A stretch of DNA of 5,015 bases from an uncultured bacterium (lineage in GTDB: Bacteria; Bacillota; Clostridia; Lachnospirales; Lachnospiraceae), in the NCBI GenBank assembly GCA_946543095.1, contig CAMNLO010000154.1, positions 1 through 5,015 on the forward strand. Direction: 5' to 3'. Every line of letters starts with the position of its first letter. Positions within the stretch are counted from its first letter, which is position 1. The position numbers and the translations under genes are program-made. Below, piece by piece: positions 1 through 5,015 of the stretch. The notes beneath the pieces were generated by a model, which was given only the letters and a program-made list of their open reading frames with translations, did not search any database and was not told the origin of the DNA.

Positions 1-102
1 TCGATCTCGGATACTGGTTATGCAGAGGACGAATTTCTTAACTTAACGGCATTGGAAGCGTCCCCATTGACTTACCCGTTGACTTATGGAGGAATAGAAT
101 GA
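1..102 (+). CDS. 3' end of an unidentified ORF (partial)
   Basis: The first frame is open from the window edge for 33 codons and ends in TGA at 100-102; the other two plus frames hit stops by about position 45. Its stop overlaps the start of the next gene as ATGA (99-102), and the next gene's GGAGG (88-92) lies inside it. This is the usual arrangement of translationally coupled genes. The visible tail ends in LTYPLTYGGIE and resembles no family I recognise. At this length the open frame could be chance, so the ATGA overlap is the main support. Confidence 0.4.
   Translation, partial: SISDTGYAEDEFLNLTALEASPLTYPLTYGGIE
88..92 (+). promoter_or_regulatory. Ribosome binding site of the yjdF gene
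   Basis: GGAGG lies 6 bases before the ATG at 99, within the end of the preceding ORF. It decides the start in favour of 99 over the in-frame ATG at 138, which has no comparable site. Confidence 0.7.
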
Positions 103-542
103 ATGGCTATGACGATTCTTCCCGATCGATCGGTAATATGGGAAAACTTACGGTGTTTTTTGAGGATCCGTTCTGGGTCGGGGTTTTTGAACGGGTATCA
201 GACGGTGAGCTGTCGGTATGTAAAGTGACATTTGGAGCAGAGCCAAAGGATTACGAGGTCCGGGATTTTATCATCAGTCATTTTTACGGGTTGAGATTCA
301 GTCCGGCTGTGAAGTTTGAACAGAAACAGACTGCGGATAATCCAAAGAAAAGACTGAGAAATGCAAGGAAACAGATGCTGCATACCGGCATCGGGACCAG
401 GTCACAGCAGGCCCTTAAGAAGCAGCGCGAAGAAATGAAGACGGAACGCAGACAGACCAGCAGGGAAATGAGGGAAGCTGAAAAACAAAAGCAGTTTGAC
501 CTGAAGCAGCAAAAAAAGAAGGAGAAGCACAGAGGTCATTAG
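99..542 (+). CDS. yjdF: YjdF family protein (DUF2992)
   Basis: A 147-residue protein with the two-part layout of the DUF2992/YjdF family. A small N-terminal domain (about residues 15-72) opens with KLTVFFEDPFWVGVFE and contains FGAEPKDYEVRDF. A strongly basic, probably helical or coiled-coil tail (about 80-147) includes GIGTRSQQALKKQ, SREMREAEKQKQFDLKQQK and the terminal KEKHRGH. The biochemical role is unknown. Related genes in other Firmicutes are often controlled by the yjdF riboswitch, which binds azaaromatic compounds, suggesting a link to toxic aromatics; that is family knowledge and no such RNA is visible in the short upstream stretch here. The start at 99 is favoured by GGAGG at 88-92 (6-base spacing) and the ATGA overlap with the upstream ORF. 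The ATG at 138 would match the shorter N-terminus usual in the family but has no ribosome binding site. The tail is lysine/arginine-rich and could bind nucleic acid (inference). Confidence 0.88.
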   Translation: MNGYDDSSRSIGNMGKLTVFFEDPFWVGVFERVSDGELSVCKVTFGAEPKDYEVRDFIISHFYGLRFSPAVKFEQKQTADNPKKRLRNARKQMLHTGIGTRSQQALKKQREEMKTERRQTSREMREAEKQKQFDLKQQKKKEKHRGH

Positions 543-635
543 AGCCGGCATGGCAGCCAAGGAGAATACCCGCCGTTTGATAAGGCAATCGGTTTCCTGC
601 CAACAGATGTGGAGCATTCATTGAGAATATCGAGA

Positions 636-641
636 GGGAGG
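636..641 (+). promoter_or_regulatory. Ribosome binding site of the DUF3795 gene
   Basis: GGGAGG with 9 bases to the ATG at 651. This supports 651 rather than the upstream GTG at 609 as the true start. Confidence 0.65.
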
Positions 642-650
642 ACCTGGAGC

Positions 651-995
651 ATGAATGATTACATTGCATATTGCGGACTGGACTGTGAGACCTGCGAAGC
701 CCGTCTGGCGACAGTAAGAAACGATGATGAGCTGCGGAAAAAGGTGTCGAAGGAATGGTCGGAGCTGAATGGAGTGGAGATCACACCTGAAATGATCAAC
801 TGCTCCGGCTGCCGTATTCCGGGACCCAAGACTGTGTACTGCGATTCCTTATGTCCGATCAGGCAGTGTGCGGGAGAAAAACAGGTGGAAACCTGCGGCG
901 CATGTCCGGAAATGAAGTCATGTAAAAAGGTGGGAGCAATTATCGGTAACAATCCCGATGCACGGGAAAGACTGATAGCGGCTTGCCCTGCATAG
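651..995 (+). CDS. DUF3795 domain protein, cysteine-rich
   Basis: A 114-residue protein matching the DUF3795 pattern: YCGLDCETC near the N-terminus (C8, C12, C15), a helical stretch NDDELRKKVSKEWSEL, then INCSGC (C51, C54), YCDSLCPIRQC (C64, C68, C73), CGACPEMKSC (C82, C85, C91) and a last C112. Twelve cysteines, mostly in CxxC, CxxxC or similar spacing, point to metal binding, such as zinc or an iron-sulfur cluster; the metal and function are not established for the family. No signal peptide or membrane segment is seen, so it is probably cytoplasmic. The start at 651 is chosen because GGGAGG (636-641) lies 9 bases upstream and the family begins close to YCGLDC. An in-frame GTG at 609 would add 14 residues but has no ribosome binding site. 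It follows yjdF by 108 bases with no terminator visible, so cotranscription is possible. Confidence 0.87.
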   Translation: MNDYIAYCGLDCETCEARLATVRNDDELRKKVSKEWSELNGVEITPEMINCSGCRIPGPKTVYCDSLCPIRQCAGEKQVETCGACPEMKSCKKVGAIIGNNPDARERLIAACPA

Positions 996-1185
996 ATGTC
1001 TTCGGGAAAAACAGCTGCTGGAGGAATTTGTCCTGATACTCGAGCAGCAGATCCGCTGGAAATAGACCCATCAACTGTTCGTGATCACGAAAATAATATG
1101 GCGGAAAAATGAAAGATTTTAAGCAAAATATTCCAGCAGAGAAGATATCACAAAAGCAAAGGACGTGCAGGCGATCCGGAATCCA
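996..1185 (+). other. 190-base gap before the polymerase, with mini-ORFs
   Basis: No convincing gene is seen between the DUF3795 stop and the polymerase ATG. Two short ORFs are present: 996-1112 (38 codons) and 1109-1189 (26 codons). They are joined to each other by ATGA at 1109-1112, and the second is joined to the polymerase by ATGA at 1186-1189. Neither has a good ribosome binding site or a recognisable product. Another frame, about 979-1062, reads LREKQLLEEFVLILEQQ before a TAG and looks somewhat protein-like, so this may be decayed coding DNA. A perfect palindrome at 1078-1091 is listed separately. No intrinsic terminator with a T-run is visible here. Confidence 0.4.
1078..1091. promoter_or_regulatory. 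Perfect 14-bp palindrome, candidate operator
   Basis: TTCGTGATCACGAA is its own reverse complement and sits about 95 bases before the polymerase ATG. A -10-like TAATAT follows at 1094-1099, so a regulator bound here would cover the promoter spacer. It does not fit the usual Firmicute LexA box (GAAC, four bases, GTTC), because here the halves are TTCG and CGAA. A different repressor, or a site without a regulatory role, is possible. Confidence 0.4.
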
Positions 1186-2709
1186 ATGACAAAAGACCGC
1201 ACCTATCTCGCCATCGATCTGAAATCCTTCTACGCCTCCGTGGAATGCCGGGAGAACGGCTTTGATCCGCTGACCACCCATCTCGTGGTGGCGGATCAGT
1301 CCCGTACTGCAAAAACCATCTGCCTTGCGGTCTCGCCCTCGCTGAAGGCCTATGGGATCTCCGGCCGCGCAAGGCTCTTCGAGGTCATCCGGTCGGTAGA
1401 ACAGATCAACCGGGAGCGCATGGGAAGGGCTCCGGGACACAGATTCTCAGGAGCATCCCGGGACGCGGAGGAATTGAAGGACCCGTCCCTGAAACTGGAT
1501 TTCCATGTCATCCCGCCCCATATGGCGAAATACATGGAGTACAGCACCCGGATCTATGGGATCTACCTGAAATACATTGCTCCGGAGGATATCCATGTGT
1601 ATAGCATCGACGAGGTATTCATCGACGCGACCGCCTATCTGGGCACTTACGGACTGACCCCGAAGGAACTGACGAAGAAGCTGATCCGGGAGGTGCTTAC
1701 GGAAACGGGGATCACGGCCACAGCCGGCATCGGTACAAACCTCTATCTGGCGAAGGTGGCCATGGATATCATGGCAAAGCATGTGGAGGCGGATGCGGAC
1801 GGGGTCAGGATCGCGGAGCTGACGGAGAGGAGCTACAGGGAAACGCTCTGGAGTCATACTCCCCTGACGGATTTCTGGCGGGTGGGAAGGGGCTACGCGA
1901 GAAAGCTTGAGGAGAATGGTCTTTTTACCATGGGAGATATCGCCCGGTGCTCCGAGAGAGGAGGAAGACAGGGTGAAGAGCTGCTCTATAAGCTGTTCGG
2001 CGTTAATGCGGAGCTTCTGATCGACCATGCCTGGGGATGGGAGCCCTGTACCATCGCAGAGATCAAAGCCTATCAGCCGGAGAGCAGCAGCCTTGGCAGC
2101 GGTCAGGTGCTCCATTGTCCCTATGAATCCGGAAAAGGAAAGCTGATCGTCCGGGAGATGGCGGATCTTCTGGCGTTAAGTCTGGTGGAAAAGGGACTGG
2201 TCTGCGACTCCATAGTGCTGACAGTCGGATACGATATCGAAAATCTTACGGATCCTGCAAGACGAAGCCGTTATCATGGGAAGATCACGACAGATTTTTA
2301 CGGGCGGCAGGTACCAAAGCACGCCCACGGGACGATCCGTCTTGGAAAGCATACGAGCTCTGCCAGAAAGATCGTGGATGCCTCAATGGAGCTGTACGAT
2401 CGGATCATAAATACAGAGCTGCTGATCCGCAGAGTAAATATTGTGGCAAACAATGTGGTCAAAGAATCGGAGCTTCCTCCGGAAGAGCCGCAGTACGAGC
2501 AGCTGGAGCTCTTTACGGATTATGCTGCCATCGAGCGGGCAAGACAGGAAGAACAGCAGGCGCTGGAGAGGGAAAAACGCATGCAGAAGGCCGAGATCGA
2601 GATCAAAAAACGATTTGGCAAGAATGCGATCCTGAAAGGAATGAACCTGGAAGAGGGCGCCACAACCATTGACCGGAACAATCAGATCGGAGGCCACAGA
2701 AGAGCTTGA
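1186..2709 (+). CDS. Y-family translesion DNA polymerase (UmuC/DinB-like)
   Basis: A 507-residue error-prone polymerase of the UmuC/ImpB/MucB type, which copies past damaged bases. Seen from the N-terminus: LAIDLKSFYASVE with catalytic Asp11 and the probable steric-gate Tyr16; TICLAVSPSLKAYGISGRAR; YSIDEVFID with the catalytic pair Asp142-Glu143; AGIGTNLYLAKVAMDIMAKH; a little-finger region; and QLELF at 439-443, a match to the beta-clamp binding motif. A charged helical tail follows, ending in FGKNAILKGMNLEEGAT, typical of the clostridial and phage-type versions. It is longer than E. coli UmuC (about 420 residues), with an insert between the first and second acidic motifs as well as the tail. 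The ATG at 1186 is chosen because the family starts just before the first motif. A GTG at 1165 would add seven residues, but its AAAGGA lies one base away, too close to serve. The gene overlaps the YolD-like gene downstream. Confidence 0.94.
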   Translation: MTKDRTYLAIDLKSFYASVECRENGFDPLTTHLVVADQSRTAKTICLAVSPSLKAYGISGRARLFEVIRSVEQINRERMGRAPGHRFSGASRDAEELKDPSLKLDFHVIPPHMAKYMEYSTRIYGIYLKYIAPEDIHVYSIDEVFIDATAYLGTYGLTPKELTKKLIREVLTETGITATAGIGTNLYLAKVAMDIMAKHVEADADGVRIAELTERSYRETLWSHTPLTDFWRVGRGYARKLEENGLFTMGDIARCSERGGRQGEELLYKLFGVNAELLIDHAWGWEPCTIAEIKAYQPESSSLGSGQVLHCPYESGKGKLIVREMADLLALSLVEKGLVCDSIVLTVGYDIENLTDPARRSRYHGKITTDFYGRQVPKHAHGTIRLGKHTSSARKIVDASMELYDRIINTELLIRRVNIVANNVVKESELPPEEPQYEQLELFTDYAAIERARQEEQQALEREKRMQKAEIEIKKRFGKNAILKGMNLEEGATTIDRNNQIGGHRRA

Positions 2710-3140
2710 GCCTGGGTATATCGGAAAACATGTACAGTGATATCATCGACCATCCCCACCATATTTCCATAAACCATCCGCAAATGGCGCCGGAAAAGCG
2801 GGCCGCGCAGTTTTCCCCCTTCGCCGCGCTGACAGGGTATGAAGACGCGGTAGAGGAGGAGGCCAGATTTGTGGATGAGGATCTGATCTTTACAGAGGAC
2901 CGGTTCCTGGAGCTGGATAATACGCTGAGCCGGATCCGGGAGCAGCTGGCAAAGGGAGAGCATCCCGTTGTGTCCATTATCTGTTTCCGGGCGGATGAGA
3001 AGAAGGAGGGCGGATCCTATCAAAGCGTAAGAGGCAGCCTGAAAAAGCTGGATGAATATGAGCGGAAACTGATCCTGGAGGATGGGGAGAGCATCGCCCT
3101 GGAAACGGTCAGGCAGCTCTATCTGTCAGAGGGGGAGTAG
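2706..3140 (+). CDS. YolD-like protein, partner of the Y-family polymerase
   Basis: A 144-residue YolD-like family protein. The N-terminal half holds the family signature: YSDIIDHPHHIS (10-21), HPQMAPEKRAAQF (24-36) and SPFAALTGYEDAV (37-49). The C-terminal half (about 50-144) is acidic and charged and more variable, with YQSVRGSLKKLDEYE. YolD-like genes are regularly found beside UmuC-like polymerases in Firmicutes and their phages, and comparative genomics has proposed them as UmuD counterparts; direct proof is limited. The TTG start at 2706 overlaps the polymerase TGA (2707-2709) and has GGAGG at 2689-2693, 12 bases upstream, which implies translational coupling. An ATG at 2730 would remove eight residues and keeps the whole conserved region, so it cannot be excluded. 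A terminator-like hairpin begins immediately after the stop. Confidence 0.9.
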   Translation: MSLGISENMYSDIIDHPHHISINHPQMAPEKRAAQFSPFAALTGYEDAVEEEARFVDEDLIFTEDRFLELDNTLSRIREQLAKGEHPVVSIICFRADEKKEGGSYQSVRGSLKKLDEYERKLILEDGESIALETVRQLYLSEGE

Positions 3141-3174
3141 TATGAAAAAACTGCTCGATAGCAGTTTTTTCATA
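3141..3174. terminator. Bidirectional intrinsic terminator after the YolD-like gene
   Basis: A perfect 15-bp inverted repeat (TATGAAAAAACTGCT at 3141-3155 and its complement at 3160-3174) encloses the loop CGAT. A6 on one side and T6 on the other flank a CTGCT/AGCAG core, so the structure can terminate in either direction. It begins directly after the TAG at 3138-3140. Confidence 0.75.
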
Positions 3175-3186
3175 CCCGTATTTGTG

Positions 3187-3264
3187 CCGCAGAGCGGCCC
3201 AAATCACACTGATCCCATCAGAGAATCCGCATACGCGAATTCTCTAAGGCAAACCGCTCTGCGG
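3187..3264. repeat. 11-bp inverted repeat with self-folding arms
   Basis: CCGCAGAGCGG (3187-3197) and CCGCTCTGCGG (3254-3264) are perfect reverse complements. Each arm also folds on itself into a CCGC/GCGG hairpin, with complementary loops AGA and TCT. The region can therefore form either two small hairpins, possibly with loop-loop contact, or one long-range stem. Confidence 0.6.
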
Positions 3265-3302
3265 TTTGGTATGGGCTGCCGCTAAAGCGGCATGTAAGGA
3301 AG

Positions 3303-3337
3303 TGTGAAAAAACATGCCGAAGCACTGTTTTTTCACA
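3303..3337 (-). terminator. Intrinsic terminator for the degV-like gene (UUCG loop)
   Basis: Read on the minus strand, the arm TGTGAAAAAACA is followed by G, TGC, the loop TTCG, GCA and TGTTTTTTCACA. This is a 12-bp plus 3-bp stem with one bulged base, capped by a C(UUCG)G tetraloop, a very stable RNA cap, and followed by a T6 run. It lies about 130 bases past the degV-like stop. The plus-strand version has loop CGAA and also a T6 arm, so it may act in both directions. Confidence 0.65.
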
Positions 3338-3464
3338 ACCTGAAGCAAAGCTTCAGCTCGCGATTTGTGTCGGAGCGTCACAAATCGCCTGATGGCAGAT
3401 CCAAATCTGATATTTGGATCGCCCCGTCGCTTATGCTCCGGAATGGGGAGTAAAACGGCTCTGT

Positions 3465-4352
3465 TTATTTGGTCCGCCTGTCCCCCATGAAAAACAGGGC
3501 CACAGTGCCCGGGCCGGTATGGCTTCCGACGGTGGCACAGATGGGAAAGATCCGGACCTTTCCGTAAAGCTTCGGGAAAGCAGCCTCGATCATATCGGCC
3601 ACATTCCTGGCATCCTCGTAGCAGTCCGAGTGGGAGATAAAGCATCTGCCGCTGTAATCCGCACCGCCCTCCGCGTGCTCCAGCATCTTCGTCACAATCC
3701 GTTTGGAGACCTGTTTTTTCCCTCTGACCTTCTCTCTGGGAATGAGTAATCCGTCGCTGTCCACATTGAGCAGGGGGCATATCTTTAACATGGTGCCGAT
3801 CATACCGGCAGCCTTGGAAACACGTCCTCCCCGGATATAAAAGGTGAGATCTGTCGAGAAAAACCAGTGATGGATGTTAAGCTTGATCTCCTCCGCATAA
3901 GCATATAATTCTTCGATGCCTGCCCCCTGATCCCGTTTCTCCACAAGATAGTCCATCAGTAAGCCGTAGCCGGCGGACGCGCCCAGAGAATCGGCCACCA
4001 GCACTTTTCTCTCAGGGTATCTCTCTTCCAGCGCCTGTGCCGCAAGACGAGCGGAATTCACCGTGCCGGAAAGACCGCCGGAAAGTGTTATGTGTAAAAC
4101 ATCCTTTCCCTCTTTCAGAAACGCTTCAAAGAATTCTTCGTATTCAGCGGGACTCGCCTGACTGGTTTTCGTGATCTCTCCCGCAAGCATCCTGCTGAAG
4201 AGCTCGTGGGGAGCGATGGATTCTCCCATGTCATCCTGATAGGTGTCATTTCCCAATTCGAAATGAAAATACAGCAGCTTAAGATCGTGCTCCTTAAAAT
4301 ATTCTTTTGGCAGATCACATGGCGAACAGCAGCTTAATACGTAGTCGGTCAT
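3465..4352 (-). CDS. DegV family protein (FakB-like fatty-acid-binding protein)
   Basis: A 295-residue DegV family protein, close to the usual family length. In Firmicutes these proteins (FakB) bind a fatty acid and present it to the kinase FakA for phosphorylation, feeding acyl phosphate into phospholipid synthesis; the kinase gene is not in this window. Visible family motifs: KTSQASPAEYEEFF (62-75), ITLSGGLSGTVNSA (88-101), ADSLGASAGYG (120-130), YIRGGRVSKAAG (172-183), the KVRGKKQ segment (208-214) and GSHTGPGTVALFF (276-288). Thr63, Ser95 and His278 sit where the family's fatty-acid carboxylate contacts are expected. No signal peptide or membrane segment is seen. The start is supported by AGAGGA 7 bases upstream of the ATG (plus-strand 4360-4365). 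A sigma-A-type promoter lies about 90 bases upstream, so it is probably transcribed alone. Which fatty acid it prefers cannot be read from the sequence. Confidence 0.93.
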   Translation of the reverse strand: MTDYVLSCCSPCDLPKEYFKEHDLKLLYFHFELGNDTYQDDMGESIAPHELFSRMLAGEITKTSQASPAEYEEFFEAFLKEGKDVLHITLSGGLSGTVNSARLAAQALEERYPERKVLVADSLGASAGYGLLMDYLVEKRDQGAGIEELYAYAEEIKLNIHHWFFSTDLTFYIRGGRVSKAAGMIGTMLKICPLLNVDSDGLLIPREKVRGKKQVSKRIVTKMLEHAEGGADYSGRCFISHSDCYEDARNVADMIEAAFPKLYGKVRIFPICATVGSHTGPGTVALFFMGDRRTK

Positions 4353-4443
4353 GAGTGAATCCTCTGTTTTCGATGAATGTGCAGGCCCCTGAATTGATCC
4401 GGTCCATTATTTTCGGGAAGCGAAGAAAGCGTCCATCTGAATT

Positions 4444-4472
4444 ATTATACTTTGTCGGAACCGGTATCACAA
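4444..4472 (-). promoter_or_regulatory. Sigma-A-type promoter of the degV-like gene
   Basis: On the minus strand, TTGTGA (4467-4472) and a perfect TATAAT (4444-4449) are separated by exactly 17 bases. Transcription would start near 4437, leaving a leader of about 85 bases before the ATG at 4352. The -35 box matches consensus at four of six positions. Confidence 0.7.
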
Positions 4473-4483
4473 GGCAGTCATAT

Positions 4484-4813
4484 TTACTCTCCGAACCCGA
4501 AAGCAGTCAGATAGACCATCGTGCAGAATAAAAACAGGATACCAAGATTGTCATAGATATCCATTCTTCCGTATTTTACCAGAAAAACAGGAGTCAGGGG
4601 AACGGCAAGACAAAACCAGACCGAGGAGCCGCCCAGATTGATCCCGGAGAAATTGAAGCCGTTGAGGATCAGCGCAAAGATCACGGGTAAAAAGATCACC
4701 ATGATGGCGATCCCCAGGGCCCTGACCACTCTGAGGGCAGATAGAAGCCTTTCAGATCGTCGATCCTTTGGCTGATCTCCCGGGCCTCTGTTTTCGCCGG
4801 ATTTTTTCTGCAC
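4484..4813 (-). CDS. Small three-helix membrane protein, unknown function
   Basis: A 109-residue ORF starting at GTG, with AAGG 4 bases upstream as a weak ribosome binding site. The first 30 residues are hydrophilic and basic. Three hydrophobic stretches follow: about 33-50 (GIAIMVIFLPVIFALIL), 64-79 (SVWFCLAVPLTPVFLV) and 89-107 (NLGILFLFCTMVYLTAFGF). KYGRMD lies between the second and third. This is a plausible small integral membrane protein, but I do not recognise its family. An overlapping ORF in another frame (4696-4887) covers the N-terminal region with more protein-like sequence, so this may be the 3' part of a frameshifted longer gene. No terminator is visible before the degV-like promoter that starts just downstream of its stop. 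Confidence 0.55.
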   Translation of the reverse strand: MQKKSGENRGPGDQPKDRRSERLLSALRVVRALGIAIMVIFLPVIFALILNGFNFSGINLGGSSVWFCLAVPLTPVFLVKYGRMDIYDNLGILFLFCTMVYLTAFGFGE

Positions 4814-4887
4814 CAGGCCTTCAGGGTATCCTTTGCCTCTTCCTCATGTGTACGGATCTTTCGCAGGTCCCATATCGGAATCGGCAA
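4696..4887 (-). pseudogene. Possible N-terminal fragment of the membrane protein, other frame
   Basis: This 63-codon minus-strand frame begins at a TTG with no clear ribosome binding site and reads IWDLRKIRTHEEEAKDTLKA, then AREISQRIDDLKG. That looks like a charged helical cytoplasmic segment. Beyond about 4745 the sequence becomes tryptophan/proline-rich and stops, while the neighbouring frame continues as RLLSALRVVRALGIAI into the first membrane helix. A one-base shift between about 4740 and 4807 would join the two into one protein of about 135 residues. The A6 run (T6 at 4802-4807 on the plus strand) is a likely place for an indel or sequencing error. It could instead be a chance overlap. 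Confidence 0.35.
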
Positions 4888-4934
4888 TCTGGCAGCGATT
4901 CCCGGATCCGGTTATGAATCGTCATGCAATCTGT

Positions 4935-4963
4935 ACTATACGGGAAACCATAAGGGAATGCAA
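4935..4963 (-). promoter_or_regulatory. Candidate promoter of the membrane-protein gene
   Basis: On the minus strand, TTGCAT (4958-4963) lies 17 bases before TATAGT (4935-4940). The -10 matches five of six consensus positions, the -35 only three. Transcription would start near 4928, about 115 bases before the GTG at 4813. An ATG at 4925 opens a 34-codon ORF (to 4821) that would be almost leaderless; I do not call it a gene. Confidence 0.4.
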
Positions 4964-5015
4964 CATCTGAATGGCGTACATTTGTAGCATGATCGAGAAA
5001 GGTATAAAATAGAAA

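Larger units (their letters stand above)
3141..3430. repeat. Hairpin-dense intergenic block between convergent genes
   Basis: This roughly 290-base stretch has no credible gene and is packed with short inverted repeats. They are: 3141-3174 (15 bp); 3186-3198 (GCCGC, loop AGA); 3220-3245 (AGAGAAT arms, 12-base loop); 3250-3268 (CAAACCGC, loop TCT); 3277-3292 (TGCCGC, loop TAAA); 3303-3337 (12+3 bp with one bulge); 3340-3356 (CTGAAGC, loop AAA); 3360-3388 (GCGATTTGTG, 9-base loop); 3398-3420 (GATCCAAAT, loop CTGAT). Three of them share a CCGC/GCGG stem. Possible identities are a compound terminator, a REP- or MITE-like dispersed element, or a structured RNA; the sequence alone does not decide. 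Short ORFs crossing it run through the hairpin arms and look spurious. Confidence 0.7.

Noticed and set aside
1..98. Possible yjdF riboswitch upstream of the yjdF gene
   Set aside because: Only 98 bases are available, the stretch is open in one frame up to an ATGA overlap, and I see no convincing hairpin architecture there.
550..624. 24-codon ORF starting MAAKENTRR
   Set aside because: It is too short, has no ribosome binding site at the right distance and no recognisable product.
543..650. Open frame joining the yjdF stop to the DUF3795 start, suggesting read-through of the TAG
   Set aside because: Thirty-six open codons are not improbable by chance, the sequence is not protein-like, and DUF3795 has its own good ribosome binding site.
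1078..1091. Standard Firmicute LexA (SOS) box
   Set aside because: The GAAC-N4-GTTC arrangement is absent; the palindrome has TTCG and CGAA halves, so I report it only as a palindrome.
1447..2115. 222-codon minus-strand ORF opposite the polymerase
   Set aside because: It lies opposite strongly conserved polymerase motifs and shows no family features; it is a shadow of the plus-strand gene.
3142..3285. Short plus-strand ORF beginning MKKLLDSSFF
   Set aside because: It runs straight through the terminator arm and several hairpins; its residues are explained by the inverted repeats.
3141..3430. CRISPR array
   Set aside because: The repeats are inverted and differ in sequence; there are no regularly spaced direct repeats with unique spacers and no cas genes.
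3244..3780. 178-codon minus-strand ORF overlapping the degV-like gene
   Set aside because: It is antisense-frame shadow over the well-supported DegV coding region and then the hairpin block, with no family resemblance.

Overview
The window looks like chromosome of an anaerobic, medium-GC Firmicute, most likely a Lachnospiraceae-type clostridium. This rests on the protein families present (a YjdF/DUF2992 protein, a DUF3795 protein, a clostridial-type UmuC-like polymerase paired with a YolD-like protein, and a DegV protein) and on strong GGAGG-type ribosome binding sites. The genus is inference; no rRNA or other marker gene is present.

Layout. Positions 1-3140 are all plus strand: the tail of an unidentified ORF (1-102), a DUF2992/YjdF gene (99-542), a cysteine-rich DUF3795 gene (651-995), a 190-base gap with a perfect 14-bp palindrome, then a two-gene error-prone repair module: a Y-family DNA polymerase (1186-2709) and a YolD-like partner (2706-3140) joined by a TTGA stop/start overlap. 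Positions 3465-4887 are minus strand: a DegV/FakB-like fatty-acid-binding protein (3465-4352) with a clear sigma-A-type promoter, and a small three-helix membrane protein (4484-4813) that may be the 3' part of a frameshifted longer gene reaching to about 4887. A second minus-strand promoter-like pair lies near 4935-4963.

Between the convergent blocks, 3141-3430 is the most unusual non-coding part: about nine small hairpins, nearly all perfect, lie side by side. Two carry A6/T6 arms suited to bidirectional termination, and three share the same CCGC/GCGG stem. It could be a compound terminator, a REP/MITE-like dispersed element, or a structured RNA.

Working together: the polymerase and YolD are probably a translationally coupled translesion-synthesis unit, with the polymerase tethered to the sliding clamp by a QLELF motif. 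The palindrome upstream is a candidate operator. The DegV protein belongs to phospholipid precursor supply and has no visible link to the repair genes. I see no clear evidence for a wholly new system. The best leads are the hairpin-rich intergenic block and the palindrome before the polymerase.
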